This document shows, piece by piece, positions 10,865 through 22,664 of a DNA stretch of 64,000 bases (positions are counted from its first letter, which is position 1; each line of letters opens with the position of its first letter). A program made the position numbers and the translations under genes. The stretch is from Druceiella hillmani (Eukaryota; Arthropoda; Insecta; Lepidoptera; Hepialidae), in assembly GCA_039881145.1 (NCBI GenBank), contig JAYKKI010000015.1, positions 30,669,001 to 30,733,000 on the forward strand, given 5' to 3'. The notes under the pieces are model-generated. The model saw only the letters and a list, made by a program, of their open reading frames with translations. It ran no database searches and was not told where the DNA came from.

Positions 10865-13800
10865 TTGTCTGCTTATTTGTCTATTTATGTGCCTATCTAT
10901 CTATTTATTACAGCTAATTTTGTTCAAAATCGGTAAAGTTATCACTATGAAATTTGGCATTATTATAGAACTAACACGCACGACTATATATCAATGGTTC
11001 ATGGACATTTCAATCAGAAACTGAACTATAAAAAACGACACTATTAACATCATTAACCAATTTAAATAATAAGGGTCAAAGTGAATGGCACTGTGTAATT
11101 TTATAATTCGAATTATTTCGAAATGAGTGCGAAACTTTGCACAAATAACGGCATGATACAATAAACGATTATGTACTGGGTATCAATACCTTTACGGTTA
11201 ATTTGGTGGCATGTTATCCTCCAGCTAGCTGTAGAGTTTTTTCGAAGGCATCCATATTTACAATATGTCCACTGCGCATCTGTATATTCGGCTTTAAAAA
11301 AGAATTTTATCGTATCACAGTATGCATGACGTCTTTTACCATTTTCAAAGGAATTACTTTATTCTTTTATTTAAAAGAAGTGTACACTTAATAACTGCAT
11401 ACGCGGGTTTATTCATTTATAATTATAGTGTGGTTATTGTATTATTAAGGAAGTAATTAAATTTGCCAGACGAGCTGAAATTAATTTAAAAAATAGTCGG
11501 GGAAATCATTAAGCTTTATTACATCTCATTTTCACAGCGTTTCGGTTATCCTCTCACCTTCTAAATATTTATATAATGACGGGTTTAGATTATAGTAACA
11601 ATACGTTCTGCCTTGTTAAACTATACAATGCCGTCATCGGATCAGGTGAATATCGTAGACATCAGATTATCATGTATAATACATTTCCGAATTAATCACG
11701 AATATGGAATAGGAAACCATATTATGAATATTAGGAACGGAAGAGAATGATCTCCTTTAGTGTTTATAATTTATTTATATGGGCAAGGTCATAAAAGTAA
11801 TTACCGTATAACAGTCATTCTGTTATCACCAATTGCACTGTGTATATTTTTTTATTTTCAACTTTTTTTAATTTTTTAAGTTGTTTTCTTCTGTATCTAA
11901 ATTCACTTTTTATCTATAAGAAAATAAGGAATTTACGTGTCGCCTGACGGAAAACGAGTTAAAATAAATAAACTTTCCGCACGGCCTATTTAGTGTTGAC
12001 GAAATAAAGAAAACTTTAATTTAATTTTCTCTGTAACGGTTATTGAGATCGTACTCCAATTCCGCGCATCAATTCTAAGTGAAACTATCTAAAAAAAGCT
12101 TAAAAAATCACAATTTTTATTGGCGAAAAGGACGAAACCGTGGGATCTGTCTTAACATTTATTTAATTTTGTAACAATCAATACGACGTTAAATTTTTCA
12201 CTTTAAGATTTAAAGTTAGTTATGAGTTATTACTTATTTCAACTCATATATTTTTCAAATCGTATCTTGTCTTAAAGTGAAGAAGAAATCTTTTTGAAAA
12301 TTTACTCAGTTTTTCTCAAATTTCAAGTCAAACTACGGATCCTGTTAATTTTGTGTTCATTCGTCGGTTTATTACGACCTGATGATAGTTTCTATAATTT
12401 TAGACATTTGAAACTTTGAGAGCACAAACTGCTAACGGCAATGTCAATTAATATGAAGAATTGTTATATCGATTAAAAGTAATATTAGAAAATGTTTTTT
12501 AATAATAAATAAATAAAATGTTAACCCATTAAGTTACATACTTTTTGATATTAGTATCAAAAGGTTGCGTTTTCACTATTATTCTTTACAAATAGACAAC
12601 GCTTTCGTTTTTGGTTAGTATTAAAATTGCGATTCTATGTATATTATTCACCTATTAAACAAAATAAAAACAGCTGTCATCAACTTTAAGAAATTGAACG
12701 GGAAAGTCGGAATCGTTTTTAATTCTGGAGATGCTTTGGAATGGAAAGTATTAAGATTGTTTAAGTCAATATGAGTTTTTCTTTTTCATTTCACTTTTAT
12801 TTTAAGCCAACAGACACACAACGTTCAGGATGTGCATGTAATAGCATTTTTTTGTTTAGGGGATTTGATTATTTTTCAGTTGATAAATTATAATTTTAAA
12901 ATAATTTCAAATGACGAGAAGTGAACTTTTTTTGGATAATCCTGACAGCTATAAAGGTTTAAACTTAATCTTTAGATAAGAACGGCATTAATGAATTGTG
13001 ACGTCATTTCTTAAAATGACTTTTTGCATTTTATGAGAGACAATGAGGCAGAGAGATATCTCTACTCTATTCCTATCATTAAATTTAGAAACTCATAAAT
13101 CGCTTGTTTCTTAATTATTCTTTTGTACTTTTTCAATACTTGTTTTGAATTTATAATTTACAAAAAAACAGTGGATTTAGGAGCAGTAAATTAAATACGA
13201 ATACAGGATTATTTGATGACTATATGCGTCTGCAATTGTCATACCTTGAACTAAATCGTTTCCATAGATTTGTTATCGCTAAAATAAATGTCAACGTGAA
13301 GAAGATTAAGTCCAAGCAGAAGCTGATATAAAATTTCTTTGTAATTTGTTAGCAAAGTATAACAGTCGGAGCAACACACATTCTGCGACAGCTAACGTAA
13401 TTTCTTTTAGTTTCGACCCATATTTTCAAAATACTATGAATACTATTATCAGTAAAACGAAATCGGATACAAATAAATATAAGCAAAATCGAGGTCGTAA
13501 CTTAGTCATACTGTGCCAGGGTCGAATTGTTTGTAACAAACTTACAAGGTGGAAAATACAAAATGCCATAATAACATGTATAATTACGTCACTGTAATGC
13601 ATTTCGATTAATAGAAGTAAATTATCGCTATCCATAATTTATCTATGACTTGATAAGAGCGAGGAAAATATTCGTTCATTTCCACGCACCATAATAAAAC
13701 ATATTTAGATTACATAGATTATATAATTTGAACTGAACGTACGAGTACTTCAACTAGGGATTCAACGATAATCAAAGTTATCGGAAATAATTGAGGTTAT

Positions 13801-14045
13801 TTTTGATATACAATATTGAAATAATTAACCCAATGATCGGATTATAAAGGTGCCAGAAATTTAATAGACCATAAAATCGTGTTTTATTTCATTTAAAAAA
13901 GGGCTAATTTTACAGTTCGATTTAATTGTTTTATTTTAAATTTCTTCATGCACTAATTACTCATTTTAGTTTGCCGGGATAAAAATGGATTATAACTCCA
14001 TTTTAATTTAATATTTTTTTATATAAAGCAAATATTTATGGTTAA
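10865..14045. other. long gene-free stretch
   Basis: More than 3 kb of AT-rich sequence with only chance frames (for example 13346-13597 and its antisense shadow). One small hairpin (cttttgata-ttag-tatcaaaag) lies at 12542-12563. No TE family is recognised. Confidence 0.5.
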
Positions 14046-14049
14046 TTTA

Positions 14050-14240
14050 TTAGGTTGGCGAACTAGTAAACCCGCCACTTTTTTCAGCGCTTGATGGAAT
14101 TATACTAGTTACTCGAACATCTCTGGTACGGTATTTAAGAACGCTATTTAAGATCTTCTGTCCAGTTAGCAACTGGGTTTCAGTGGATGAAAAACAAAAA
14201 ATTAATTAATTTACAAAATTCGTTTAAGATGAAAAACGAG
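14050..14240 (+). mobile_element. mariner-type 5' terminus and start region, remnant
   Basis: The sequence from 14050 starts ttaggttggcgaactagtaa, close to the mariner inverted terminal repeat TTRGGTTGGCAACTAAGTAA as I remember it, and follows a TA-rich target. About 135 bp in, 'gtggatgaaaaacaa' gives V-D-E-K-Q, resembling the M-D-E-K-Q start of some mariner transposases, and then the frame breaks. No complementary 3' terminus was found downstream. It appears to be a truncated insertion. Confidence 0.5.
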
Positions 14241-14249
14241 CGAAGGAAC

Positions 14250-16615
14250 ACGCAATATATGCACAACGATATGTAAAGGTGCACTCTCCTACAACACAGC
14301 AAAACCTTGATTTCAAAGATTCAAATAAAGAAATTTGGTTTTCTTCGATAATGTTCAACAGGAATCATCACCGGTATTTAACTTAGAAAAATTAAAAAGC
14401 CTATTGAAACATATTCCCTGTTAAGTTTGCATTATCTGGCAGAACTATCCTCGTGCTCTCGTACTGCAATAGGAAAACTTCATGCTCTGGGGAGTTTTAT
14501 TAGTTTGCAACCGGCTATTAATGTTATCAGTGGTTAATTATTCCGTCAGTGGTTAGTATTCCGTGCTTTATTAGAGTAGAGTACTGTAACATGAAAATGT
14601 TTGGAATGAGAGATAGATAATAATTAATTGCATGCATCTTTTAAGTTTTTTGTAAACATCATTGCAAAATACTTTGTGTAAAATACTTTCAAAAATTACT
14701 TTGATGAGCTGTAACTGTTTAGTGGTTCAACTCAATAATAATTCTTTGAGCTGATATTGCAACATAAAATGGATCATGACAATCTGTAATAATTAACATT
14801 ATACATTGTACGTTTTCTTTGTAGATTTCCATATCATACACAGTATCTTCATACACTACTTAATGTATTATAATTTAACTCAAAAATGCATTTGATATAT
14901 TTCAACTCCCTTCACTTATATCGTTCTTGCTCTTGACCCGTACGTTATAAAAATATATTATATGGCATATGTCCATTAGCTTAAACGGTATTTTCGTTGT
15001 CAGATAAACCAGTTTTGTGCCAAACTCTAAAAACAAACAAAATTTTCCTCTTTACCAAATTAATCTAGTAACTTTTGAATGGATTTATTAAATTTCGAGA
15101 CGACTCTTAATTTTCGTAGAGAACTTGGGTTTTTTTACGTAATTTTTTTTTAAATGAGAGTGCTGAGATATTAATATTGCAAGGCAACGAAAAACTGCTG
15201 AAAATTATTACAATAACAAAATTGTATTGTACAAGAAAATTTAGATGACGACATTTTTATAATTATGCACTCAGATAAACGTTTTTGTTCTCATGTTTAA
15301 TTATCTAAACTAAAAGTTAAAATAAAAGAGGTGTTTTTGAAAAAATTCGTTTGCATTTCTTCTAACACCAACTGAAGTGATAAAAAACGATTTTGTTAGG
15401 TAATAAATATCTATATTATATTTAAAATAAATGAATCTCTGTAGTAACAATTAGTTTTGTTAACTATTCTATTTCAATCTAGTGAAGTTTTGATAGAGGT
15501 TTCGAAATCACCAAAACGGAAACTTTTTCTATCTCTAAAACTTCTTAAAAAGGGAATTTGTGGAAACAAGGCATGTTTTGATGCTGATTTTAAAATCTAC
15601 GTTACATTATGTGTTAAGTATTTTTTTTTATTAATTTTGCATTTCAATTGAGAAAAAATTCGAACATTAACCGAGATCTTCATTCGCAAAATGTCACAAT
15701 TTTAAATGTTTAAGGCAATGATAAGTAAATGGACAGATATGAGCAAATTACAATTATCATAGTTTGACTACGGAACCATAAAAACGATGCAGTCTCGCAA
15801 ATTACGGATACCTTATAAAATTTAAAGAAAAATCTTCCTCACGGTATATTAAGTAATAAAAAAAATTAAACATGCATAGAAGGAAAATAGTTTTATTTAA
15901 TTTTATATTGGGGAAACCTCTTTCTTTTTCTAAAATTACGTAATTTCTTTAATTAAATAGATGGATCGCAAAGTCAACCCTTCAGTTTGAAGAGTTCCTT
16001 TCACTGACGATTAGCATTTATTAAGGCAAATATTCATCAAGTTACATTATCACGATATTCGCCACGGAATTCCAGCAACCGGTGTTGTCAATACGTCGTG
16101 CCAAACGATTGTTCCATAATCTTTGTTTTTCAGTATAAATCTTTTGGCTATACAGTTTGTTCTAATCTACAGAAATACGCTATGTTTCATGTATTTACAA
16201 ACGAACTTGGCCACTTCAAAGTAACTCGAGTCATTTGAGAAATAAACTTCGAAATGAGTCGAGCCGAGAAAATTTATAATTTCAATACCTTGCTTAGTGA
16301 GGTAATCAGACATAATTTCGGATCGATATGCTTAGTAAAAATAACCTTTTATGGTACTACCAACAGAAGTGTAAGATACATCAAACGCCACAAAAATTCT
16401 GTTCAGTTGCTGTTGATTGACTTAGACTCGAGATTTACTGACGTTTTACAGTTATAGATCTTATTAGTACTTGATATCAATACTGGTTGCATGTACGTGA
16501 TATTGGTACAAGAAAAAAAGCATTTCCTATTTTACTCGGGAAGGAATATGTTTTCAGCCAGTGAAAGAACTTTCAAATTAACTGAATGGTTTTTTATGTT
16601 TATTCGATGTACATA
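14250..16615. other. gene-free stretch
   Basis: AT-rich. The frames at 15457-15651 and 16254-16457 lack motifs. A short duplication 'gtcagtggtta' / 'atcagtggtta' occurs near 14525-14555. No gene is recognised. Confidence 0.5.
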
Positions 16616-16631
16616 AAGTATTGTTTATATC

Positions 16632-16748
16632 CATAAACCTAGGTCGTGGTAAAGAACTTAAAGAAAGTAGAAATAATACTATATCACGTAGTTTCATTTA
16701 ATTTTGAATAATGAATTTCAACGAAGATAACATCAAATATATTCAATA
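16632..16748 (+). mobile_element. short retroelement family, copy B (5'-truncated)
   Basis: It contains only the right arm and tail of the family. The first recognisable family bases are aaacctaggtcgtgg, within stem III of the hammerhead-like motif, and it ends ..caaatatattcaata. Target duplications attgtttatatc (16620-16631) and attgtctatatc (16749-16760) match at 11 of 12. A precise 3' end with a 5' truncation is what aborted reverse transcription would leave. Only the 3' portion of the ribozyme is present, so this copy cannot cleave. Confidence 0.75.
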
Positions 16749-17039
16749 ATTGTCTATATCATCGACAATAAAACTCTGAAATTTTGCAATATACATATAC
16801 AGAAATTTAACGTAAGATACCATAAAATCATTGAAACAAATAGAACACATACAATCATTTCCATCCGTTGAATCTAATCAATGATGGATTTAAGTTTAAA
16901 AGATGGATACTTGATGTTTAACTTACAGATTATAAACAAGATTGACAATTGTTAGGATTAAATGCAAGGTCTATTTTTACGTTTGCCAACTCAAAAATTG
17001 ACTTTGCATTCTCTACAGATTATCCATATAACAATTGAT

Positions 17040-17432
17040 ACAGTACCTACAAGAGAGCGACAGAGACTTGACTAGTCCCGTTTATAAATACGGAACCGAT
17101 AGTATCACTACTGTTCATACCAACAAGTCCCGTGAGCGTAAACTTAACAAGACCACGATCCAAATTTTCCGCTGAATTTAGAAAAATAATTGCATTCAGC
17201 ACACAACGACAGTCAGCATGCCTTCCGTAATTGTTTCCCGTGCATTTATTATTTTAATTTGCTGAAAATTCCTAGTGCCATGCCACCGCGCGGCCCGCCG
17301 CACATTTGTGTGCTGCAATGCGAGACGCGATGTAATCAAAATTCCACTTTGGCTCGCTCATTAGACACAAATAGGGCTGCCAGATATCTGTCCCGCTGGA
17401 CGCAGCGAATATGCGTCAATATAGATAAGTGA
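17040..17432 (+). promoter_or_regulatory. GC-richer unique block with TATA box, candidate promoter or 5' exon
   Basis: A stretch of complex, non-repetitive sequence contrasts with its AT-rich flanks. It contains a perfect TATAAATA at 17083-17090, with pyrimidine-rich TCA starts about 25-32 bases downstream (ctgttcatac, near 17111-17120), the spacing of an arthropod TATA-Inr promoter. The 3' half is locally GC-rich (ccaccgcgcggcccgccgc near 17282). The 80-codon frame within it shows no motif. A promoter, enhancer or untranslated exon are all possible. No downstream gene is visible in the window. Confidence 0.35.
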
Positions 17433-17439
17433 AAAAGTT

Positions 17440-18260
17440 CCCGCTGGGAGTATATTCAAGAAATGAAGTTCGTACTTCTTGTAATCGCTATTTTTAGATG
17501 ATTTGATTTGATCCTCTTTGCGATAGAAAGTAATGAAATCAGCAAAAGTATCACTACTGTCTCTAACGTCCTTCGAATTATTGGTTCAGAGAATAATTTT
17601 TGCTGAAGCTGATAACATAAAGAATATAAAAAAGTGTCTTTGCGGCCAGCTGATGTCGAAGTAAAAACGGTCGAAGGTAAATCTTTTACACTTATTAGCT
17701 CTTTATATTACTGGTAACCCAGTTCATAATAGTAACGAAATAACAGAGGAAAATATAAGATTCGGGAAATTTGTACTCAAAACCAATAGTTACTTTATTT
17801 TTGTTACATAAAAAATGTAGTAAAAAGCCACTTCCACTTTTAAGCCAGACGTATCCACTTCAAAGGCATACTACAGCCTTTTGAATATTCAATAGGGGTG
17901 CAATTTTAATAGTTTGAAAGCTGTCAAGGTCGGGGGAGGGGGGGAAGTTGTATAATTTTGCTATTAGTTGAATGAAATAAGTAGAAACCTAAATAGATAC
18001 TGCGAAATTTCAGTGGTTGTCGACTATATACAAGTGTTTACTTATGTCCTCCAAAAATACTGATTTCACAGAATTTTTTAGGCTGTTTTCAATTTTAATG
18101 ATCTGTAATCAGCAATGATCTGTTGCGACATATATACTTATACAACATTCATAATGACAAACGGTAACAATTGTTTCAAGACTGTTAATTACGTTTTACA
18201 AGAACGATAGTGAAATTTATAGAATTTGATTGCTTATGTCAAATATGAACGAGTTTTGTT
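17440..18260. other. gene-free stretch
   Basis: Contains a short G-rich tract (gggggaggggggg-like) at 17933-17944. Otherwise no feature is recognised. Confidence 0.5.
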
Positions 18261-18276
18261 TATTTTAAATTTATAC

Positions 18277-18560
18277 ACAATTAAATGAAAGTACGTGATG
18301 TAGTATTATTTCTACTTTCTTTAAATTCTTTACCAAGACCTAGGTTTCGTTGTATTACAACATCTTCAGGTGGGCTGTTAGCAAAGATGGGTGGGTTATT
18401 AGCTAATAGCCCGAATAATAATATAATAAAATGGTGTAATACAACGAAACCTAGGTCGTGGTAAAGAACTTAAAGAAAGTAGAAATAATACTACATGACG
18501 TAATTTCATTTAATTGTGAATAATGAATTTTTACAAAATTAACGTCAAATATATTCAATA
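18277..18560 (+). mobile_element. short retroelement family, copy C (both arms)
   Basis: The most complete copy at 284 bp. The left inverted arm (18277 to about 18385) and the right arm (about 18432-18515) are reverse complements over most of their length and are separated by a diverged centre. The tail ends ..caaatatattcaata. The target duplications tttaaatttatac (18264-18276) and tttaaatgtatac (18561-18573) match at 12 of 13. The left arm carries the ribozyme-like motif on the minus strand. In the right arm the CUGAAGA box has been lost, but stem II's 3' side, GAAA, stem III, GUC and GUGG remain. No protein is encoded. Confidence 0.8.
18328..18386 (-). ncRNA. hammerhead-ribozyme-like motif, second copy
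   Basis: Same 59-nt architecture as the copy at 10690-10748: CUUU, CCAC, CUGAAGA, U, stem II, GAA, ACCUAGGU, C, then UUGG instead of GUGG, and AAAG. The first stem I pair next to the cleavage site is therefore mismatched (C opposite U), which would weaken it. All core residues are otherwise retained. Confidence 0.45.
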
Positions 18561-18574
18561 TTTAAATGTATACT

Positions 18575-20340
18575 TTATTATCGATCTCAAATATTTCGCT
18601 TTGTAGTGAGTACATCCTTTACAGTTCCTTTAGTAATTTCTTGAGGCAAACAAGTGCTAAATGCCTGTCAATATTTTGTGAGATTATATTTGTAAAAAAA
18701 TTGGTCAATATCGCTTTCCCCACTACGATGTGATTGAATAGCAAACATGCAAATAAAGAAAAAATAAAAACGTGGATATTTCATTATTTTATACGTTGTA
18801 TATGTGCAATGATTTGATAATTTTCTCTGTAAAGTTCGAATTCCAATACACATTATATACTTCCATATGTTCTTTGTTAAAGTTAATGATTAAGTGTCAA
18901 AAACATAGATTGCTAATGGCACCACCATTCATTATACAAAATTTGTTAACGTTTGCAAATATAAATTTACAAAACAATATTCTAGAACAATATTATTTTA
19001 ATCTAATTTTTATAAATCTCTCACATTTAATTCCAATGACAGGTGAGTAAATGACACAGATTCTGAAGAATTCAAAATAAAGAGCTTTATTGAAGCGTAC
19101 GCATTTTCAAGCAGGCTTTATTTTCAACTTATAAAATATTTATGTGTAAAGTTAATACGTCATTTTGCAATATTTGGTAACCCTGGTCGCAATGTTTGGG
19201 TTGCATTGTTTTCTATTCGCGAATTGCGACCACATTATCCGTAATAAATAGGCATAGGTGCACATTATTGTGGCGTCGAACTATAAATTGTTTTAGGTTT
19301 TGAACTATAATTTGTTTCAGGTTTTGAACATACACTGAGGGTAGTTGCTAAGTAAAATACAATGCAATTGCAGTTACAGTTTACTCACAACCGAGGTTCA
19401 TAAATCACGATTTCGCAAGCCGTGTTATTTTTATTAGCACTAGTTCCGGAAAAGGTTTGAAACTTTTTTAAGTGGCAAACTAATTAGAAGAGTTTTCCTT
19501 AAATTAGTTAAAAAGAAGGCGTTTGAGCTTTGAGTGTTAAAGGAATAATATTTCTGCATTAAATTTTTAAAGGTATATGAAAATTGATTATGATCACAGA
19601 AAAAAGTGTATATTAAACTTTTATGCCACCGTGTCGTTATTCGGTGAAAGTTTGTTATTAGTGTCGACAGCGTCTTCAGAAGGGAACTGTTATAAAAATA
19701 TATAAGCATCTGAAATCTGTCATCTTGTGAGGGTCTGCTTTCATGGGACACTTAACGTAAATACCATATGGTTGTGACTGTAAAAAGAGATATCATAAGA
19801 ATGTTTGGTAACTTTTTGAGCTTCTGCTTTTCGTAATACTTTAATCAAATTTAGTCAAATCTTAATAATGCACATTGAAAACTATAAATATATAGTTTTT
19901 TGACTAAATTTTATAGATTGATTATTATGCTATTAAATATAATAGCGTGATTAAAATGTAATTAAAATTAAAGAATTAATTTTGGTTTAACGATTTTCAT
20001 CACTTCACTTCACTTTTGTTATAAGATCCAGAAATATTTGGATTCAGTGATCCTCACTTACTATATAGTGGCACATTGTTTGATTTTTTAAGTTTGTTTC
20101 TTAGGCAAAAAAATTTACTCGTTTTTTAAGTACGTTTAATATAAACAATTTGTAATCTATGTATCGTTCAAAGCAAATACATTACAGTAATTATAATATT
20201 AATAAAGACATTAAAATAGTTATTAAAGAACGCCAGCTCGAGACATATTGTAAAATTCTTGCGATTATACGCGATGTATATTTATTTATGACATGCGATT
20301 CCACTGATATCAGCAGTCTCCGATTATATAAATATACATT
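18575..20340. other. gene-free stretch
   Basis: Two minor structures: a 9-bp hairpin (tggtcgcaa/ttgcgacca, 19184-19232) in a GC-richer patch, and a 25-bp imperfect duplication around 19285-19335 (ggttttgaac). A 103-codon minus frame at 19751-19440 opens with GTG, not ATG, and shows no motif. Confidence 0.5.
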
Positions 20341-20344
20341 TCAT

Positions 20345-20384
20345 AGCTAAAACGACCTTTGCTGACGCAATGGTCGTTTTAGCT
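20345..20384. repeat. hairpin, 13-bp perfect arms
   Basis: agctaaaacgacc (20345-20357) and its complement (20372-20384) flank a 14-base loop. Confidence 0.85.
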
Positions 20385-20389
20385 CTTCT

Positions 20390-20810
20390 TGTTTTATAGA
20401 TATTCGATCATCGTTCTCTTATTCGTTTTACACGCAAACTATTTACGACTGATTTAATAATCGCAGCATGGTTAACTGTCATATCATATTAGACGGCATA
20501 ATATTAGTATTTCATAGAAAATAGATATTAATTGATGTAATCGCTCGTCGAGAGTCGTGCGTTTAAATTTTCTTTTTTGAAAATTTTTGACCCTTTAGTT
20601 TTATTCCCGCGTTTGGTTGCGTGGACTAAATCTTTTCCAATTATTAGTGAGAATGAAATTCATATCATAGACACGAAGACTGGACTGTGCAATCCGTATT
20701 AATCTGTAGGCTCAAAAATTAGAGACGACATCTCTTTCCTCAACAGCTAGGGGTGTATGGAAAATTCGTTTAGTTTTCACCATAAACCTTATTCGGAGAT
20801 TAATTTATGT
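20390..20810. other. gene-free stretch
   Basis: No feature recognised. Confidence 0.5.
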
Positions 20811-20814
20811 GGTT

Positions 20815-20935
20815 GTATATACTTACATATTATATGAAAAGTTTGATATACTTATAAATTATATGAAAAGTTTGATATACTTATATATTATATGAAAAGT
20901 TTTGATATACTTATATATTATATGAAAAGTTTAAA
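20815..20935. repeat. tandem repeat, 29-bp unit, about four copies
   Basis: The unit is near 'tgatatacttatatattata' plus 'tgaaaagtt', with one-base length changes between copies. Confidence 0.92.
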
Positions 20936-20939
20936 GGAA

Positions 20940-21490
20940 GATATTATTTATTTATTTTATTACTTTTATAAATGTTACGAACCTGAAGGTAAATATATGT
21001 TGTGTGTGTAAATGGCGAAGTGATAAAATATCATGCAGACCATTTCGTAAGTAATTTTTATCTGAAATATTTTTTTATGACAAACATAACCTAACGTTTT
21101 TTAAATAATTCTTTAGTTTATTCTTAGACAAAAGTTATTCTTATGCTTTTATTACATGTAATTTGCGATTATTTTCTATATTCTGGAAAAATAAAACAAT
21201 GAAAATTCCATATTTTTCTGGGAAGATTTGAAAATGTCTGAAAGAAATATGCAAATTAGGAAAACGCTCGTTACCTCGTATTTTTACCCAGATTCTATAC
21301 AATAAAATAACAAAATCTTCACGTGAAACGTACAAAAGAAATTGTATAAACGGCCTAGCTATTCTCTATATAATACATCAATTTCTATCGTTTTATTATA
21401 TGATCAGATATATGATTATATTAAGTATAGAAAAAATAAGTCGATAATATTTTTAATGGAATGTTATTCAAAATTGATTGTGAAAATCAA
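20940..21490. other. gene-free stretch
   Basis: A 64-codon minus frame (21335-21141) has no motif. Nothing else is recognised. Confidence 0.5.
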
Positions 21491-21495
21491 TTCAG

Positions 21496-21617
21496 TGACG
21501 CCGCTATATATTATGTGAAATCTATGACGCCACTATACATTATGTGAAATCTGTGACGCCGCTATATATTATGTGAATTCAGTGATGCCGCTATATATTA
21601 TGTGACGCCGCTCTATA
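21496..21617. repeat. tandem repeat, 29-bp unit, about four copies
   Basis: The unit is near 'gtgacgccgctatatattat' plus 'gtgaaatct'. The last copy is shortened. It shares the core 'tatatattatrtgaaa' and the unit length with the array at 20815. Confidence 0.92.
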
Positions 21618-21619
21618 GT

Positions 21620-22560
21620 TGTAACTATTTTTTGACATCTCTCGATGTTGATTGTTATACAAATTTTATATAGGTATGAGTACACGGTGTATATATACGT
21701 CATATTTTTAAAGTCTTTTCCAAGACGTCGTAAAGATTTAGGGGACGTATTCTTTCTTTAATAAAGAAGTAGGCTTGGTGAGCTTGGTTGAGTGAGGTAA
21801 CATAGGAAAGAAAAAATGTAATGTTAATAATTAATAGAACCTTTCATAATTTACTGGAGTAACTTGTGATGCGTATTATTTACTAGCTCTGCGTGCAGGC
21901 CCAGCTATATAGTTTTTCTCTCTTCTGACTTATCCTTATTGACTAATTATCCAATAGTCTGGTTAAATTTTTTGCTAATTTTCTGAAATTTATCCATATA
22001 CAAACACAATTATCATCACGATATAATACATATCATGCATGTATCATGTAATCACCGTGTGATACCTTAAAAGCCTACCAATATGGTATACGTTTCATTT
22101 GGCGTTGTAACTTGATGTTTTTTTTCCTCTCTAAACTAATTCGGATATGCAATGTTGGAGTTTCCATATTCTTTAGTTTTTTAGGTTCCCCATACCTCAA
22201 AAAAAAATGGAAACCTCATTAGATTAATTGCATGTCTATTCGTATGCCCATTTGTAACGCCAATTTTTTTTGCAAACCTTTTGGTGCAGAAACTTTAAAT
22301 TCGGTATCGTGAAAAGTATGCTGATCACGTATATTTTAGTACATAACGTCAAAAAAGTACACATGGAAATTTTAGAGGGATGTAGTGTACACGAATTTTT
22401 TTGTAATTTTTTGTATTGTGTGGAATATAAATATTTCACGAGCGAGTTTTAATATTCCAAAACGATTCGCATTATATGGAAGATAGTTCTGGAGGTATCG
22501 CTAAAAATATTCACAAACATTTTCTCAAAAACAGTTTGGCAGTGAAACTTGAAATTTGAC
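21620..22560. other. gene-free stretch
   Basis: Around 22250-22540 the sequence has the look of the diverged 3' regions of insect LINEs (phrases such as 'aactttaaattcggtat'), but no family can be named. Overlapping frames at 22236-22452 show no motif. Confidence 0.4.
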
Positions 22561-22575
22561 CATTAACTAATGAGA

Positions 22576-22653
<78 letters not shown>

Positions 22654-22663
22654 ATTAGTTAAC
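22561..22663. repeat. (AT)n microsatellite with inverted flanks
   Basis: An AT run of about 75 bp is bounded by 'ttaactaatgagatatat' on the left and 'atatatcacattagttaa' on the right, which are near-perfect reverse complements. The whole unit could extrude as one long hairpin. Confidence 0.92.
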
Positions 22664-22664
22664 A

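Noticed and set aside
19440..19751. 103-codon minus-strand frame, with 'ctgaagacgctgtcgacac' on the same strand suggesting a hammerhead box
   Set aside because: The frame opens with GTG and lacks motifs; the CUGAAGA-like box has no matching GAAA, stem III or closing stem.
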